Source of the DNA: Manihot esculenta
Taxonomy: Eukaryota > Streptophyta > Magnoliopsida > Malpighiales > Euphorbiaceae
NCBI RefSeq assembly: GCF_001659605.2
Contig: NC_035169.2
Span: 15,872,263-15,936,262 of the forward strand
Length of the DNA: 64,000 bases
Direction: 5' to 3'
A program made the translations under genes and the position numbers. The stretch's first letter is position 1. Every line of letters begins with the position of its first letter. Below the pieces are notes generated by a model. That model did not search any database and had not been told where the DNA came from. It was given only the letters and a program-made list of their open reading frames with translations. Below are positions 42,208-52,653 of the stretch, one piece after another.

Positions 42208-43526
42208 ATGAGTAAAGACAAGAATGTGGTGGATCGTACTGATGGAAGTAAATCGAATATGGGTAACGATTATAAGCTCTTTAAGAAGTCAGTCAGTGGT
42301 GAGTTACAAAAGCTCAATAAGACTCTTGAGAGGTTGACTGAAACTATGGAGAGTTTGAATGTCTCACAAGCTTCCACTTCTACAAGAATACCTCAAAAAA
42401 CTCCTAATTGCAATAATGACTGTGATGATTCGGATGTGTTGATTAATAATGTGTTGCTTGCTGCACATTGTGAGATGCTTGTTGCTAGGCGTGCTCTGAA
42501 TATGCAGGTTAAGGAAGAAAGCCTAGAACAACGGGAAAACATATTTCACACTAGGTGTTTGGTTAATGGAAAAATGTGTACTCTCATTATTGATGGAGGT
42601 AGTTGCACAAATGTAGCTAGTGTGTATATGGTGGAAAAATTGGGCTTGGCTTCTATTAAACACCCTAAGCCATATAGATTGTAATGGTTGAATGATTGTG
42701 GAGAGGTTAGGGTTACACGCCAGGTGGTTATACCATTTTCTATTGGTAGGTACAAGGATGAGATCTTCTGTGATGTGGTACCTATGCAGGCAAGCCATAT
42801 GTTGTTGGGTAGACCGTGGCAACATGATAGAAAGGTGCAACATGATGGGTTCAATAACAAGTACTTCTTCAGTCATGAAGGACAGAAGGTTATACTCGCT
42901 CCTTTATCACCTAAAGAGGTATATGTTGATCAAATAAAGATGCTAGAGAGGGAGAGGGAGGCTTCGGCCTTGGCCACAAAGGGGAGTGAGAACTTGAATT
43001 CTGCGAAAAAGATGAGAGAAAAGAGTGAGTTTGAGGGTAAAGAGGCTGGAAAAGAATCAAGACTAGTTCAAGGAGGGAAGGTGGAGAAAGAAAAGGAGAA
43101 AGAAGAGGCTAAAGTTCCAATCTCAACTTCCATAGAGATTGAAATTGAAGAGGAAGTTGTAATGCATGAATCTAATGTAGTGGTTGTTGAGAATTCCATC
43201 AATGAACTTATAGAAGATGTTGTGAATGATGAGGGACATGGGGAGCACGTGATTGATGAGTTGAAGGAGGCGAATGAGACTGTTTTGGAAGTTGTAGAGG
43301 AGAATGGGTCACATCTACAAGATCTTTCTATGACTAATATTTTTATGCCTAGTTCATTTGTTCTTGATGTGCAGGTTGTTGATGAAAACATTAATGACGA
43401 AAGTTTTATCCTGTTTCCACCTATTCCAAAGGAGGTCTTTGAAGATACATAGGTTCCTAAAACTTCCCTTTTTGATATAAATATCAGCAAGATTCGAGGA
43501 CAAATCTTTTCTAAAGAAGGAGAGAA
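42208..43526 (+). pseudogene. A unit 2 ORF with two nonsense codons
   Basis: MSKDKNVVDRTDG start, helical N-terminus, IIDGGSCTN protease motif. TAA at 42682-42684 replaces Gln (CAA) and TAG at 43450-43452 replaces Trp (TGG), both C:G-to-T:A changes. The frame between them (42688-43452) has the complete acidic region (MTNIFMPSSFVLDVQVVDEN). After the second stop the frame continues through KIRGQIFSKEGEN into the LTR. Confidence 0.87.
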
Positions 43527-43653
43527 TGATACGGATCAAATAGGGCAAATTTCTAACAATGGTGTGGAGCAAACTTATGTCATTCAAATGGATCTAAAAG
43601 GAGTTCAAAATCATATTCATATGATCCATATATATTTGGGACAGATTTGGTGC
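43527..43653 (+). repeat. LTR-A U3 start, truncated
   Basis: Starts TGATACGGATC after the purine tract and stops at the U5 end of a reverse LTR-B (43654). The missing remainder seems to resume at 45177 or 45909 (end of LTR-A/D up to 46108), so a B element probably inserted here with later loss. Confidence 0.82.
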
Positions 43654-44174
43654 TGATGCAGAACCCCAGCCTATTAGAGACTAAAACGACACATACCCTA
43701 GTAAAAAGAACTTAATTCAGAAAATAATTTCCCAATCTAAAACACCCTTAAATAACATGCAATTAGGAACACTTATAATGGATTGATTTTAAGAGCAGCA
43801 AGAATAAGAAATATACAAGTTAGTATCAAACCTTATTTGTGATGCAATGTCAAGAACCAATATCTCTCTTAAGCTCTCAAAGAAGAATCGCATAAAGCAA
43901 TTGTATTGAATAATTGATAATTTGTGTACAATATAGAAAAAGAGATGCTTATATAACCTAAATAAAGACTCATGATCTTTGCCACTTCCCACTACTATTC
44001 ATGGACCCATGATCTATGCCACTACCCACTACTTTGCATGGATCCATGATCTATGCCACTATCCACTACTGGATAACTACCCACTACTGGTTAACTACCC
44101 ACTACTGGTTAACTACCCACTACTAAATAACTACCCACTATAAATACAAAATTTGGATTGTCAATAAGGACACA
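43654..44174 (-). repeat. LTR-B (reverse), U5 to mid-U3
   Basis: Begins at its U5 end (TGATGCAGAACCCC) and follows LTR-B to ggacacatt, where ~205 bp of U3 and the purine tract are missing and B integrase follows directly. Contains the U3 repeat block with a different unit order. Confidence 0.87.
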
Positions 44175-45176
44175 TTCGAATCTGTACCAAAATCAAAAGA
44201 AGACAAATCAGAAACATTAAAGGTAGCATCCCCTCGTGCATCGAGTTTTGATTTCCTTTGAGTCGGAAACCTTTCCTTTCGCATATGGATCCAAACCCAA
44301 TCACCTGGTCTGAATACAACTTTCTTGCAACCCTTATTGGCCTGTTTCTCATACATTTTGTTCGGCTTCTCAATATGCTCACGCGCTTTCATGTGTATTG
44401 ATTTAACCATTTCAGCCTTCGCTCTTCCATCTAAATTAGACAGCTCGTTCAAAGGTAAAGGCACTAAATCTAATACAGTTAATGGATTAAAAACATACAC
44501 AATTTCAAAAGGTGAATAACCAGTAGAACAATGGATAGCGCGATTATAAGCAAATTCAACATATGGCAAACATTCTTCCCAAGTTTTCAAGTTCCTACCC
44601 ACAATAGCACGAAGCATAGTTCCTAAAGTCCTATTAAAAACTTCAGTTTGGCCATCTATTTGTGGATGACAAGTAGTAGAAAAGAAAAGTTTAGTACCCA
44701 ATTTCCCCCACAAAACACGCCAGAAATGACTAAGGAACTTAGAATCTCTATCAGAAACAATAGTCCTAGGTATACTATGCAAACAAACTACTTTCTTGAA
44801 AAACAAATCAGCTATGTTCGTTGCATCATCAGTTTTATGACATGGAATAAAATGTGCCATCTTACTACAACAACAAACACTGAATCTCTACCTCTTTTTT
44901 TCCTAGGTAAACCAATCACAAAATCCATAGATATATCAGTCCAATGTTCAGTAGGTACAGGCAAAGGCGTATACAACCCATGTGGCAAGGACTTAGATTT
45001 AGCCTGTTTACATGCAAAGCATTGAGTACAAATTTTCTCTATATATTTTCGCATATTAGGCCAATAAAAGTGTTCATTCAACATGTCTAAAGTCTTTTAC
45101 ATACCAAAATATCCCATTAACCCTCCTGAATGCGATTCTCTAACAAGCAACTCACGCACTTAACAATTGGATATGC
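44175..45176 (-). pseudogene. B-type integrase, antisense
   Basis: HHCC region ([18 protein letters not shown]), core ([39 protein letters not shown]) and C-terminal part ([20 protein letters not shown]). A gap joins KLDARGD to ATFNVSDL. A small deletion near 44868 (VVVVRW) shifts the frame. It joins LTR-B downstream and an LTR-A/D end piece at ~45177. The segment from 44621 is duplicated in tandem. Confidence 0.85.
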
Positions 45177-45356
45177 ATCAATTGCACCAGGAATCTTGGC
45201 TAACTTATCAACTATTCGTTGTGGGATTTGTCAGATTCTCATCTAAATCCTTCGATAATTGGTGTTTCAGCTTCTCTAAGTGTGGGGTGTCATAGGAGGA
45301 GGGTTTATCAAATCTTTGGATTCCATATCTACTTGTGCGTGTGGGTTTGAGGCGCG
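45177..45356 (+). repeat. LTR-A/D end piece (copy 1)
   Basis: R/U5 portion from atcaattgcaccagg to ggtttgaggcg, without the final CA end, which is lost at the duplication joint. Confidence 0.8.
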
Positions 45357-45908
45357 TCCTAAAGTCCTATTAAAAACTTCAGTTTGGCCATCTATTTGTG
45401 GATGACAAGTAGTAGAAAAGAAAAGTTTAGTACCCAATTTCCCCCACAAAACACGCCAGAAATGACTAACTTAGAATCTCTATCAGAAACAATAGTCCTA
45501 GGTATACTATGCAAACAAACTACTTTCTTGAAAAACAAATCAGCTATGTTCGTTGCATCATCAGTTTTATGACATGGAATAAAATGTGCCATCTTACTAC
45601 AACAACAAACACTGAATCTCTACCTCTTTTTTTCCTAGGTAAACCAATCACAAAATCCATAGATATATCAGTCCAATGTTCAGTAGGTACAGGCAAAGGC
45701 GTATACAACCCATGTGGCAAGGACTTAGATTTAGCCTGTTTACATGCAAAGCATTGAGTACAAATTTTCTCTATATATTTTCGCATATTAGGCCAATAAA
45801 AGTGTTCATTCAACATGTCTAAAGTCTTTTACATACCAAAATATCCCATTAACCCTCCTGAATGCGATTCTCTAACAAGCAACTCACGCACTTAACAATT
45901 GGATATGC
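45357..45908 (-). pseudogene. B-type integrase fragment (duplicate)
   Basis: Second copy of 44621-45176: HHCC region and first part of the core (to [15 protein letters not shown] region), carrying the 4-bp loss that shifts the frame after IVSDRDSK. Confidence 0.84.
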
Positions 45909-46108
45909 ATCAATTGCACCAGGAATCTTGGCTAACTTATCAACTATTCGTTGTGGGATTTGTCAGATTCTCATCTAAATCCTTCGATAATTGGTGTTTC
46001 AGCTTCTCTAAGTGTGGGGTGTCATAGGAGGAGGGTTTATCAAATCTTTGGATTCCATATCTACTTGTGCGTGTGGGTTTGAGGCGTGTGCCATAGGGTT
46101 CCGCGTCA
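45909..46108 (+). repeat. LTR-A/D end piece (copy 2), with intact CA end
   Basis: R/U5 region ending gggttccgcgtca at 46108, followed by antisense B gag. It probably represents the far end of the LTR begun at 43527. Confidence 0.82.
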
Positions 46109-46426
46109 CATTTTTTTTCTTCATTATTCGCTTCATCTCCTCCCAACTAGCAATGGGTAACACTCCATTCCTTCTCCTAGATTCACAAGCTCATCCCACC
46201 ATATTAGTGCATAATCTGAAAACTCAAGGGCAGCAAGTTTTACCTTTTTATCGTCGGAATAGTTTTGACAGTTAAAAACCATCTCCACTTTACGCTCCCA
46301 CTCTAAATAGGCATCAACATCAGCTTTACCATTGAAGCTTGGAATCTTCATCTTTATGGAGTTCATACTGTTACCTACATATGGTACACGATCATTGAAC
46401 CTTCTGGCTCGGAAAGGGGCTGATTG
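46109..46426 (-). pseudogene. B-type gag capsid fragment, antisense
   Basis: MNSIKMKIPSFNGKADVDAY and KLAALEFSDYALIWWDEL are readable on the minus strand, followed by a 1-bp loss (VNLGEG for VKSRRRNG frame) and the scrap EMKRIM. It ends at the U5 end of an A element at 46427. Confidence 0.85.
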
Positions 46427-47225
46427 TGACGCGGAACCCTATGGCACAAGCCTCAAACCCACACGCACAAGTAGATACGAAATCCAAAGATCTGATAAAC
46501 CCACCTCCTATGGCACCCCAAATTTAGAGAAGCTGAAACACCAATGATCGAAGGATTTAGATGAGAATCCGACAAACGCCACAACGAATAGTTGATAAGT
46601 TAGCCAAGATTCCTGGTGCAATTGATGAAAGCAAATCCTCACTCTCACTCAAAGCAATACACGCCAAAGGCATGAAAATAATTCTGAAAATTTGATTAAA
46701 AGCTCCCTCTTACAATTGTTTCTTATCCTTATATAGTAAGGAGAAAAACAAATAAAACCCTAAGACACTCTTCTTGGACCTGACTTAAACACATAAGGCC
46801 CAAGCCCAATCACACACTAAAATAACACATAAGTATTAAAACATAAGCCCAAAACATGGCCCAACACTCTTAAACTTAAAAGATAAAGTATGGCCAGAAT
46901 ACAAGCCCAAACAAAGCTAAACTAAAACAAGTGTTAAATAATAAAAATATAGCAAGCCCATCATAACAAAGCTGAATCTTCACAAAAGTCTTACTTGATC
47001 TTCACTTTAGGCTTCCCTTTGTGTAGTTTTAGCCCATAGATTTGATTAGGCTCCCTAAGCCTATGATTGCAACTGTTCCACCAAATCTGTCCCATATGAG
47101 TTGAAGCACGCCCCAAATATATATGGATCATATGAATATGATTTTGAACTCCTTTTAGATCCATTTGCATGACAAAAGTTTGCTCCACACCATTGTTAGA
47201 AATTTGCCCTATTGGATCCGTATCA
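46427..47225 (-). repeat. 3' LTR of A5
   Basis: 799 bp, both ends intact; encodes the end of the A5 ORF (with WWNSCNHRL in place of WCNTCNHRL, so the first Cys is lost in this copy). Confidence 0.92.
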
Positions 47226-48409
47226 TTCTCTCCTTCTTTAGAAAAGATTCGTCCTCGAATCTTGCTGATATTTATGTCAAAAAGAGAATCTTTAGGAACC
47301 CATGTATCTTCAAAGACCTCCTTTTGAAAAGGTGGAAATAGGATAAAACTTTTGTCATGAATCTTTTCATCAACAACCTGCACATCAAAAACAAATGAAC
47401 TAGACATAAATATATTAGTCATAGAAATATCATGTGGATGTGACCCATTCTCCTCTACAACTTCCAAAACAGTCTTATTCACCTCCTCCACCTCATCAAT
47501 CATGTGCTTCCCATGTCCACCATCATTCACAACCTCTTCTATAAGCTCATTAATGGAATTTTCAAGAACAACTACATTAGATGATTGCATTACAACTTCC
47601 TCTTCAATTTGAATCTCTATGGAAGTTGACATTGGAACTTTAGCCTCTTCTTTCTCCTTTTCTTTCTCCATCTTCCCTCCTTGAACTAGTCTTGATTCTT
47701 TTCCAGCCTCGTTACCCTCAAACTCACTCTTTTCTCTCATTTTTTCCACAGAACTCAAGCTCTCACTCACCTTTGTAGCCAAGGCCGAAGCCTCCCTCTC
47801 CCTCTCCAGCATTTTTATGTGATCGGCATATACCTCTTGAGGTGATAAAGGAGCGAGTATAAGCTTCTGTCCTTCATGAGTGAAGGAGTACTTGTTATTG
47901 AGCCCATCATGTTGCACCTTTCTATCATATTGCCACGGCCTACCCAACAATATATGGCTTGCCTGCATAGGTACCACATCGCACAAGATCTCATCCTTAT
48001 ACCTACCAATAGAAAATGGTATAACCACCTGTCGTGTAACTCTGACCTCACCACAATCGTTCAACCATTGCAATCTGTATGGCTTAGGGTGTTTAATAGA
48101 AGCCAAGCCCAATTTCTCCACCATATACACACTAGCCACATTTGCACAACTACCTCCATCAATAATGACAGTACACACTTTTCCATTAACCAAACACCTA
48201 GTGTGAAATATGTTTTCCCGTTGTTCCAGGCTTTCTTCCTTAACCTGCATATTCAGAGCACGCCTAGCAACAAGCATCTCACAATGTGCAGCAAGCAACA
48301 CATTATTAACAGACACATCCGAATCATCACAGTCATTATTGCAATTATGAGTTCTTTGAGGTATTCTTGTAGAAGTGGACGCTGGTGAGATATTCTGATC
48401 TTTACTCAT
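46991..48409 (-). CDS. A5 ORF: protease plus acidic region, reading into 3' LTR
   Basis: 472 residues from ATG 48407-48409 (MSKDQNISPAS). Same layout as the A3 ORF and uninterrupted: [20 protein letters not shown], a charged linker, the acidic segment (EIQIEEEVVMQSSNVVVLEN, DKSFILFPPFQKEVFEDT), KIRGRIFSKEGEN and the LTR tail ending KPKVKIK. Differences from A3 are scattered substitutions. Confidence 0.85.
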   Translation of the reverse strand: MSKDQNISPASTSTRIPQRTHNCNNDCDDSDVSVNNVLLAAHCEMLVARRALNMQVKEESLEQRENIFHTRCLVNGKVCTVIIDGGSCANVASVYMVEKLGLASIKHPKPYRLQWLNDCGEVRVTRQVVIPFSIGRYKDEILCDVVPMQASHILLGRPWQYDRKVQHDGLNNKYSFTHEGQKLILAPLSPQEVYADHIKMLEREREASALATKVSESLSSVEKMREKSEFEGNEAGKESRLVQGGKMEKEKEKEEAKVPMSTSIEIQIEEEVVMQSSNVVVLENSINELIEEVVNDGGHGKHMIDEVEEVNKTVLEVVEENGSHPHDISMTNIFMSSSFVFDVQVVDEKIHDKSFILFPPFQKEVFEDTWVPKDSLFDINISKIRGRIFSKEGENDTDPIGQISNNGVEQTFVMQMDLKGVQNHIHMIHIYLGRASTHMGQIWWNSCNHRLREPNQIYGLKLHKGKPKVKIK

Positions 48410-49350
48410 CCTCCCTTGAATCAACAAAGAACAAAGAGAACTAGCAAATATTGTGTTAGAAAGGAAAGCACTCAAGTGTCTGCACACTTACCACTCTTTT
48501 GCTGATTCTTCAATTGCACTTCAGAAACTAAGGTCAACCAACCAACCACAAGGTGCGTTTAATGAAACAAAAAAAGAAAACCTAAAGAAAGAACGAAACG
48601 CGCAAAAACTAGAAAGAAGACACTGACAATTTGAAAAGTAACACATGAACTAGGTTTTGTGCTACTTGAAAAATATTACCTAGAGTATAGCCACAAGCAA
48701 ACAATACTCCAGCAATGTCAAGGAAGTAAAAGCAAGCTTAAACCAAAAAGAAACTTTGAATTGAAATAAAGACGAATCTGGACAAAAGTTTGAATTTAAT
48801 TCACTTCAATGCAAATTAAATATGGATCTATTTAAATCTACCCAAAAAAGGCAAGTATCAAAACACCACAAATAGAAAAAAAATATATATATATAAATTT
48901 CTCTTAGATCATAAATATGGACGAAAATGGGCATTAAAAAAAAAGGATTTGACACCAAATCGATTTAGATCCAATTGCCTTAAATGTGCACTTTAGGAAA
49001 TAGGCAGAAATTCTTTTATCTCCTAATCTGTATTCAACCAAATTCAAAATTCAAAATTGATTCCCACAAATTACAGCAATCAATTGAGATAGGTAAGGCA
49101 ATATGGACGAAAAAGGAAACATACCACAATATCGGCCAGATCAAGATAAATAAGGTAAAGGCGATTTTTGATTTTTGATTTTTTTTTTTTTAAGGATTTC
49201 GGTTTTTTTTTTTTTATAACAAATAATCAAGAAGGTGTAGCCATGGACACACAAGCTTTCACCGAAAAGAATAGGAAAGAAAAGGAAAACTCAAAAACCC
49301 TAGATCCTAAGATAAATCAGAATTTACCTCACTTTGGCTCTGATACCAAC
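48410..49350 (-). other. A5 leader with primer-binding site
   Basis: 0.94 kb; exact TTGGTATCAGAGCC primer-binding site at its LTR end, a T tract at 49165-49215, and a short AT repeat near 48885. No gene. Confidence 0.83.
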
Positions 49351-49694
49351 TGACGCGGAACCCTATGGCACAAGCCTCAAACCCACACGCACAAGTAGAT
49401 ACGGAATCCAAAGATCTGATAAACCCACCTCCTATGGCACCCCAAACTTAGAGAAGCTGAAACAAAAATGATCGAAGGATTTAGATGAGAATCTGACAAA
49501 CGCCACAACGAATAGTTGATAAGTTAGCCAAGATTCCTGGTGCAATTGATGAAAGCAAATCCTCACTCTCACTCAAAGCAATACACGCCAAAGGCATGAA
49601 AATAATTCTGAAAATTTGATTAAAAGCTCCCTCTTACAATTGTTTCTTATCCTTATATAGTAAGGAGAAAAACAAATAAAACCCTAAGACACTC
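49351..49694 (-). repeat. 5' LTR of A5, U5/R and promoter-proximal part only
   Basis: Follows LTR-A from TGACGCGG to 'ctaagacactc', including the TATA region, then changes at 49695 to a plus-strand A leader starting gcctttgcc. Confidence 0.87.
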
Positions 49695-50446
49695 GCCTTT
49701 GCCATATTTATCTTAATCTGGCCGAAATTGTGATATGCCTTCCTTTTTCATCTATATTTCCTTACCTATCTCAATTGATTGCTGTAGTTTATGGGAATCA
49801 AGTTTGAATTGTGAATTGGGTTGAATTCAGAGTAGGAGACAAAAGAAATCTGCCTATTCCTTAAAGTGCACATTTAAGGCAACTGCATCTAAATCGATTT
49901 GATGTCAAATCCTCCTTTTAAAACCAGAATTTTCGTCCATGTTTCTGATCTGAGTGAAATTTACATTTTTCTTTCTGATTCTATTTGTGGGGTTTTGATA
50001 CTTTCCTTTTCGGATAGATTTATATAGATCCATATTTAATTTGCTTGGAAGTGAATTAAATTCAAACTTTTATTCAGGTTCATTTTTTTATTTGAATTCT
50101 AAGTTTCTTTTTTGGTTTAAGCTTGCTTTTGCTTCCTTGACATTGCTGGAGTATTGTTTGCTTGGGTCTATACTCTAGGTGATATTTTTCAAGTAGAACA
50201 AAGCCTAGTTCGTGTCATACTTTCCAAATTGTCAGTGTCTTCTCTCTAGTTTTTTGCACGCTTCCTTCTTTCTTTAGGTTTTCTTCTTTGTTTCATTAAA
50301 CGCACCTTATGGTTGGTTGGTTGACCTTAGTTTCTGAAGTGCAATTGAAGAATCAGCAAAATAATGGTAAGAGTGCAAACACTTGAGTACTTTTTTTTAA
50401 CACAATATTTGCTAGTTCTTTTTGTTCTTTGTTGATTTAAGGTAGG

Positions 50447-52382
50447 ATGAGTAAAGACAAGAATGTGGTGGATCGTACTGATGGAAGTGAATCGAATATG
50501 GGTAACGATTATAAGCTCTTTAAGAAGTCAGTCAGTGGTGAGTTACAAAAGCTCAATAAGACTCTTGAGAGGTTGACTGAAACTATGGAGAGTTTGAATG
50601 TCTCACAAGCTTCCACTTCTACAAGAATACCTCAAAAAACTCCTAATTGCAATAATGACTGTGATGATTCGGATGTGTTGGTTAATAATGTGTTGCTTGC
50701 TGCACATTGTGAGATGCTTGTTGCTAGGCGTGCTCTGAATATACAGGTTAAGGAAGAAAGCCTAAAACAACGGGAAAACATATTTCACAATAGGTGTTTG
50801 GTTAATGGAAAAGTGTGTACTCTCATTATTGATGGAGGTAGTTGCACAAATGTGGCTAGTGTGTATATGGTGGAAAAATTGGGCTTTGCTTCTATTAAAC
50901 ACCCTAAGCCATATAGATTGCAATGGTTGAATGATTGTGACGCGGAACCCTATGGCACAAGCCTCAAACCCACAAGCACAAGTAGATATGGAATCCAAAG
51001 ATCTGATAAACCCACCTCCTATGGCACCCCACACTTAGAGAAGCTGAAACACCAATGATTGAAGGATTTAGATGAGAATCTGACAAACGCCACAACAAAT
51101 AGTTGATAAGTTAATCGAGATTCCTGGTGCAATTGATGAAAGCAAATCCTCACTCTCACTCAAAGCAATACACGCCAAAGGCATGAAAATAATTCTGATA
51201 ATTTGATTTCAAAGCTCCCTCTTACAATTGTTTCTTATCCTTATATAGTAAGGAGAAAAAGAAATAAAACCCTAAGACACTCTTCTTGGGCCTGACTTAA
51301 ACACATAAGGCCCAAGCCCAATCACACACTAAAATAACACATAAGTATTAAAACATAAACCCAAAACATGGCCCAACACTCTAAAACTTAAAAGATAAAA
51401 TATGGCCAGAATACAAGCCCAAACAAAGCTAAAATAAAATAAGTGTTCAAATAATAAAACATAGCAAGCCCATCATAACAAAGCTGAATCTTCACAAAAA
51501 CCTTACTTGATCTTCACTTTAGGCTTCCCTTTGTGTAGTTTTAGCCCATAGGTTTGATTAGACTCTCTAAGCCTATGATTGCAAGTGTTGCACCAAATCT
51601 GTCCCATATGAGTTGAAGCACGCCCCAAATATATATGGATCATATGAATATGATTTTGAACTCCTTTTAGATCCATTTGAATGACATAAGTTTGCTCCAC
51701 ACCATTGTTAGAAATTTGCCCTATTGGATCCGTATCAGATTGTGGAGAGGTTAGGGTTACACACCAGGTGGTTATACCATTTTCTATTGGTAGGTATAAG
51801 GATGAGATCTTATGTGATGTGGTACCTATGCAGGCAAGCCATATGTTGTTGGGTAGACCGTGGCAACATGATATGAAAGGAGAAATAAGAGGGTAAAGAG
51901 GCTGGAGAAGAATCAAGACTAGTTCAAGGAGGGAAGGTGGAGAAAGAAAGGAGAAATAAGAGGCTAAAGTTCCAATCTCAACTTCCATAGAGATTGAAAT
52001 TGAAGAGGAAGTTGTAATGCATGAATCTAATGTAGTTGTTGTTGAGAATTCCATCAATGAACTTATAGAAGAGGTTGTGAATGATGAGGGACATGGGGAG
52101 CACGTGATTGATGAGGTGGAGGAGGCGAATGAGACTGTTTTGGAAGTTGTAGAGGAGAATGGGTCACATCCTCAAGATCTTTCTATGACTAATATTTTTT
52201 GTGCCTAGTTCATTTGTTCTTGATGTGCAGGTTGTTGATGAAAACATTCATGACGAAAGTTTTATCCTATTTCCACCTATTCCAAAGGAGGTCTTTGAAG
52301 ATACACGGGTTCCTAAAGCTTCTCTTTTTGATATAAATATCAGCAAGATTCGAGTACGAATCTTTTCTAAAGAAAGAGAGAA
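50447..52382 (+). pseudogene. A unit 3 ORF, split and deleted
   Basis: MSKDKNVVDRTDG start, IIDGGSCTN; interrupted at LQWLNDC by a solo LTR-A, resuming DCGEVRVTHQVV. A deletion near 51875 removes the protease end and part of the linker; a further change near 51950 and one at ~52197 (ttttttgtgcc for ttttatgcc) shift the frame. The acidic region is readable in two pieces (52017-52208 and 52201 on). Confidence 0.85.
50938..51737 (-). repeat. Solo LTR-A, TSD GATTG
   Basis: 800 bp with intact ends, flanked by GATTG at 50933-50937 and 51738-51742. It shares small markers (cacacttag, taatcgag) with the LTRs of A3, so it belongs to the same young subfamily. Confidence 0.94.
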
Positions 52383-52653
52383 TGATACGGATCCAATAGG
52401 GCAAATTTCTAACAATGGTGTGGAGCAAACTTATGTTATTCAAATGGATCTAAAAGGAGTTCAAAATCATATTCATATGATCCATATATATTTGGGGCGT
52501 GCTTCAACTCATATGGGACAGATTTGGTGCAACACTTGCAATCATAGGCTTAGGGAGCCTAATCAAACCTATGGGCTAAAACTACATAAAGGGAAGCCTA
52601 AAGTGAAGATCAGAAACAAAGCTGAATCTTCACAAAAGTCTTACTTGATCTTC
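52383..52653 (+). repeat. LTR-A start with inverted continuation
   Basis: Follows LTR-A U3 to gtgaagatca (52612). The following LTR bases then appear in reverse complement (52613-52653, aaacaaagctgaatc to gatctt), a micro-inversion at the joint with the copia relic. Confidence 0.8.

Larger units (their letters stand above)
41268..43653 (+). mobile_element. A unit 2 (subfamily I), 3' LTR truncated
   Basis: Primer-binding site 41269-41282 (TTGGTATCAAAGCC), leader to 42207, ORF from 42208, purine tract to 43526, then only 127 bp of LTR-A before a reverse LTR-B. A ~20-bp loss within this LTR piece is visible (tatatttgggacag). Confidence 0.88.
44621..46088. repeat. Tandem duplication, ~0.73 kb x 2
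   Basis: Copy 1 44621-45356, copy 2 45357-46088. By eye they are identical except for a 4-bp loss in copy 2 (actaaggaactta versus actaactta). The unit spans half of the B integrase relic plus an LTR end piece and respects no LTR border, so it is a segmental duplication or an assembly artefact. Confidence 0.88.
46427..49694 (-). mobile_element. A5: A element (subfamily II), 5' LTR cut
   Basis: 3' LTR 46427-47225, purine tract, ORF, leader with primer-binding site, and U5/R part of the 5' LTR (49351-49694). At 49694 it joins, head to head, the leader of a plus-strand A copy. Left flank is gattg; no matching right flank can be identified. Confidence 0.88.
49695..52653 (+). mobile_element. A unit 3 (subfamily I), plus strand, truncated both ends
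   Basis: Leader 49695-50446 (without LTR and primer-binding site), ORF from 50447, LTR-A start 52383-52612, and a 41-bp inverted continuation 52613-52653. A solo LTR-A (50938-51737) splits the ORF. It lies head to head with A5. Confidence 0.85.

Noticed and set aside
46422..50937. gattg before both 46427 and 50938 as one TSD pair
   Set aside because: 50938-51737 has its own gattg repeat on the other side; the match at 46422 belongs to B gag sequence and is coincidental.
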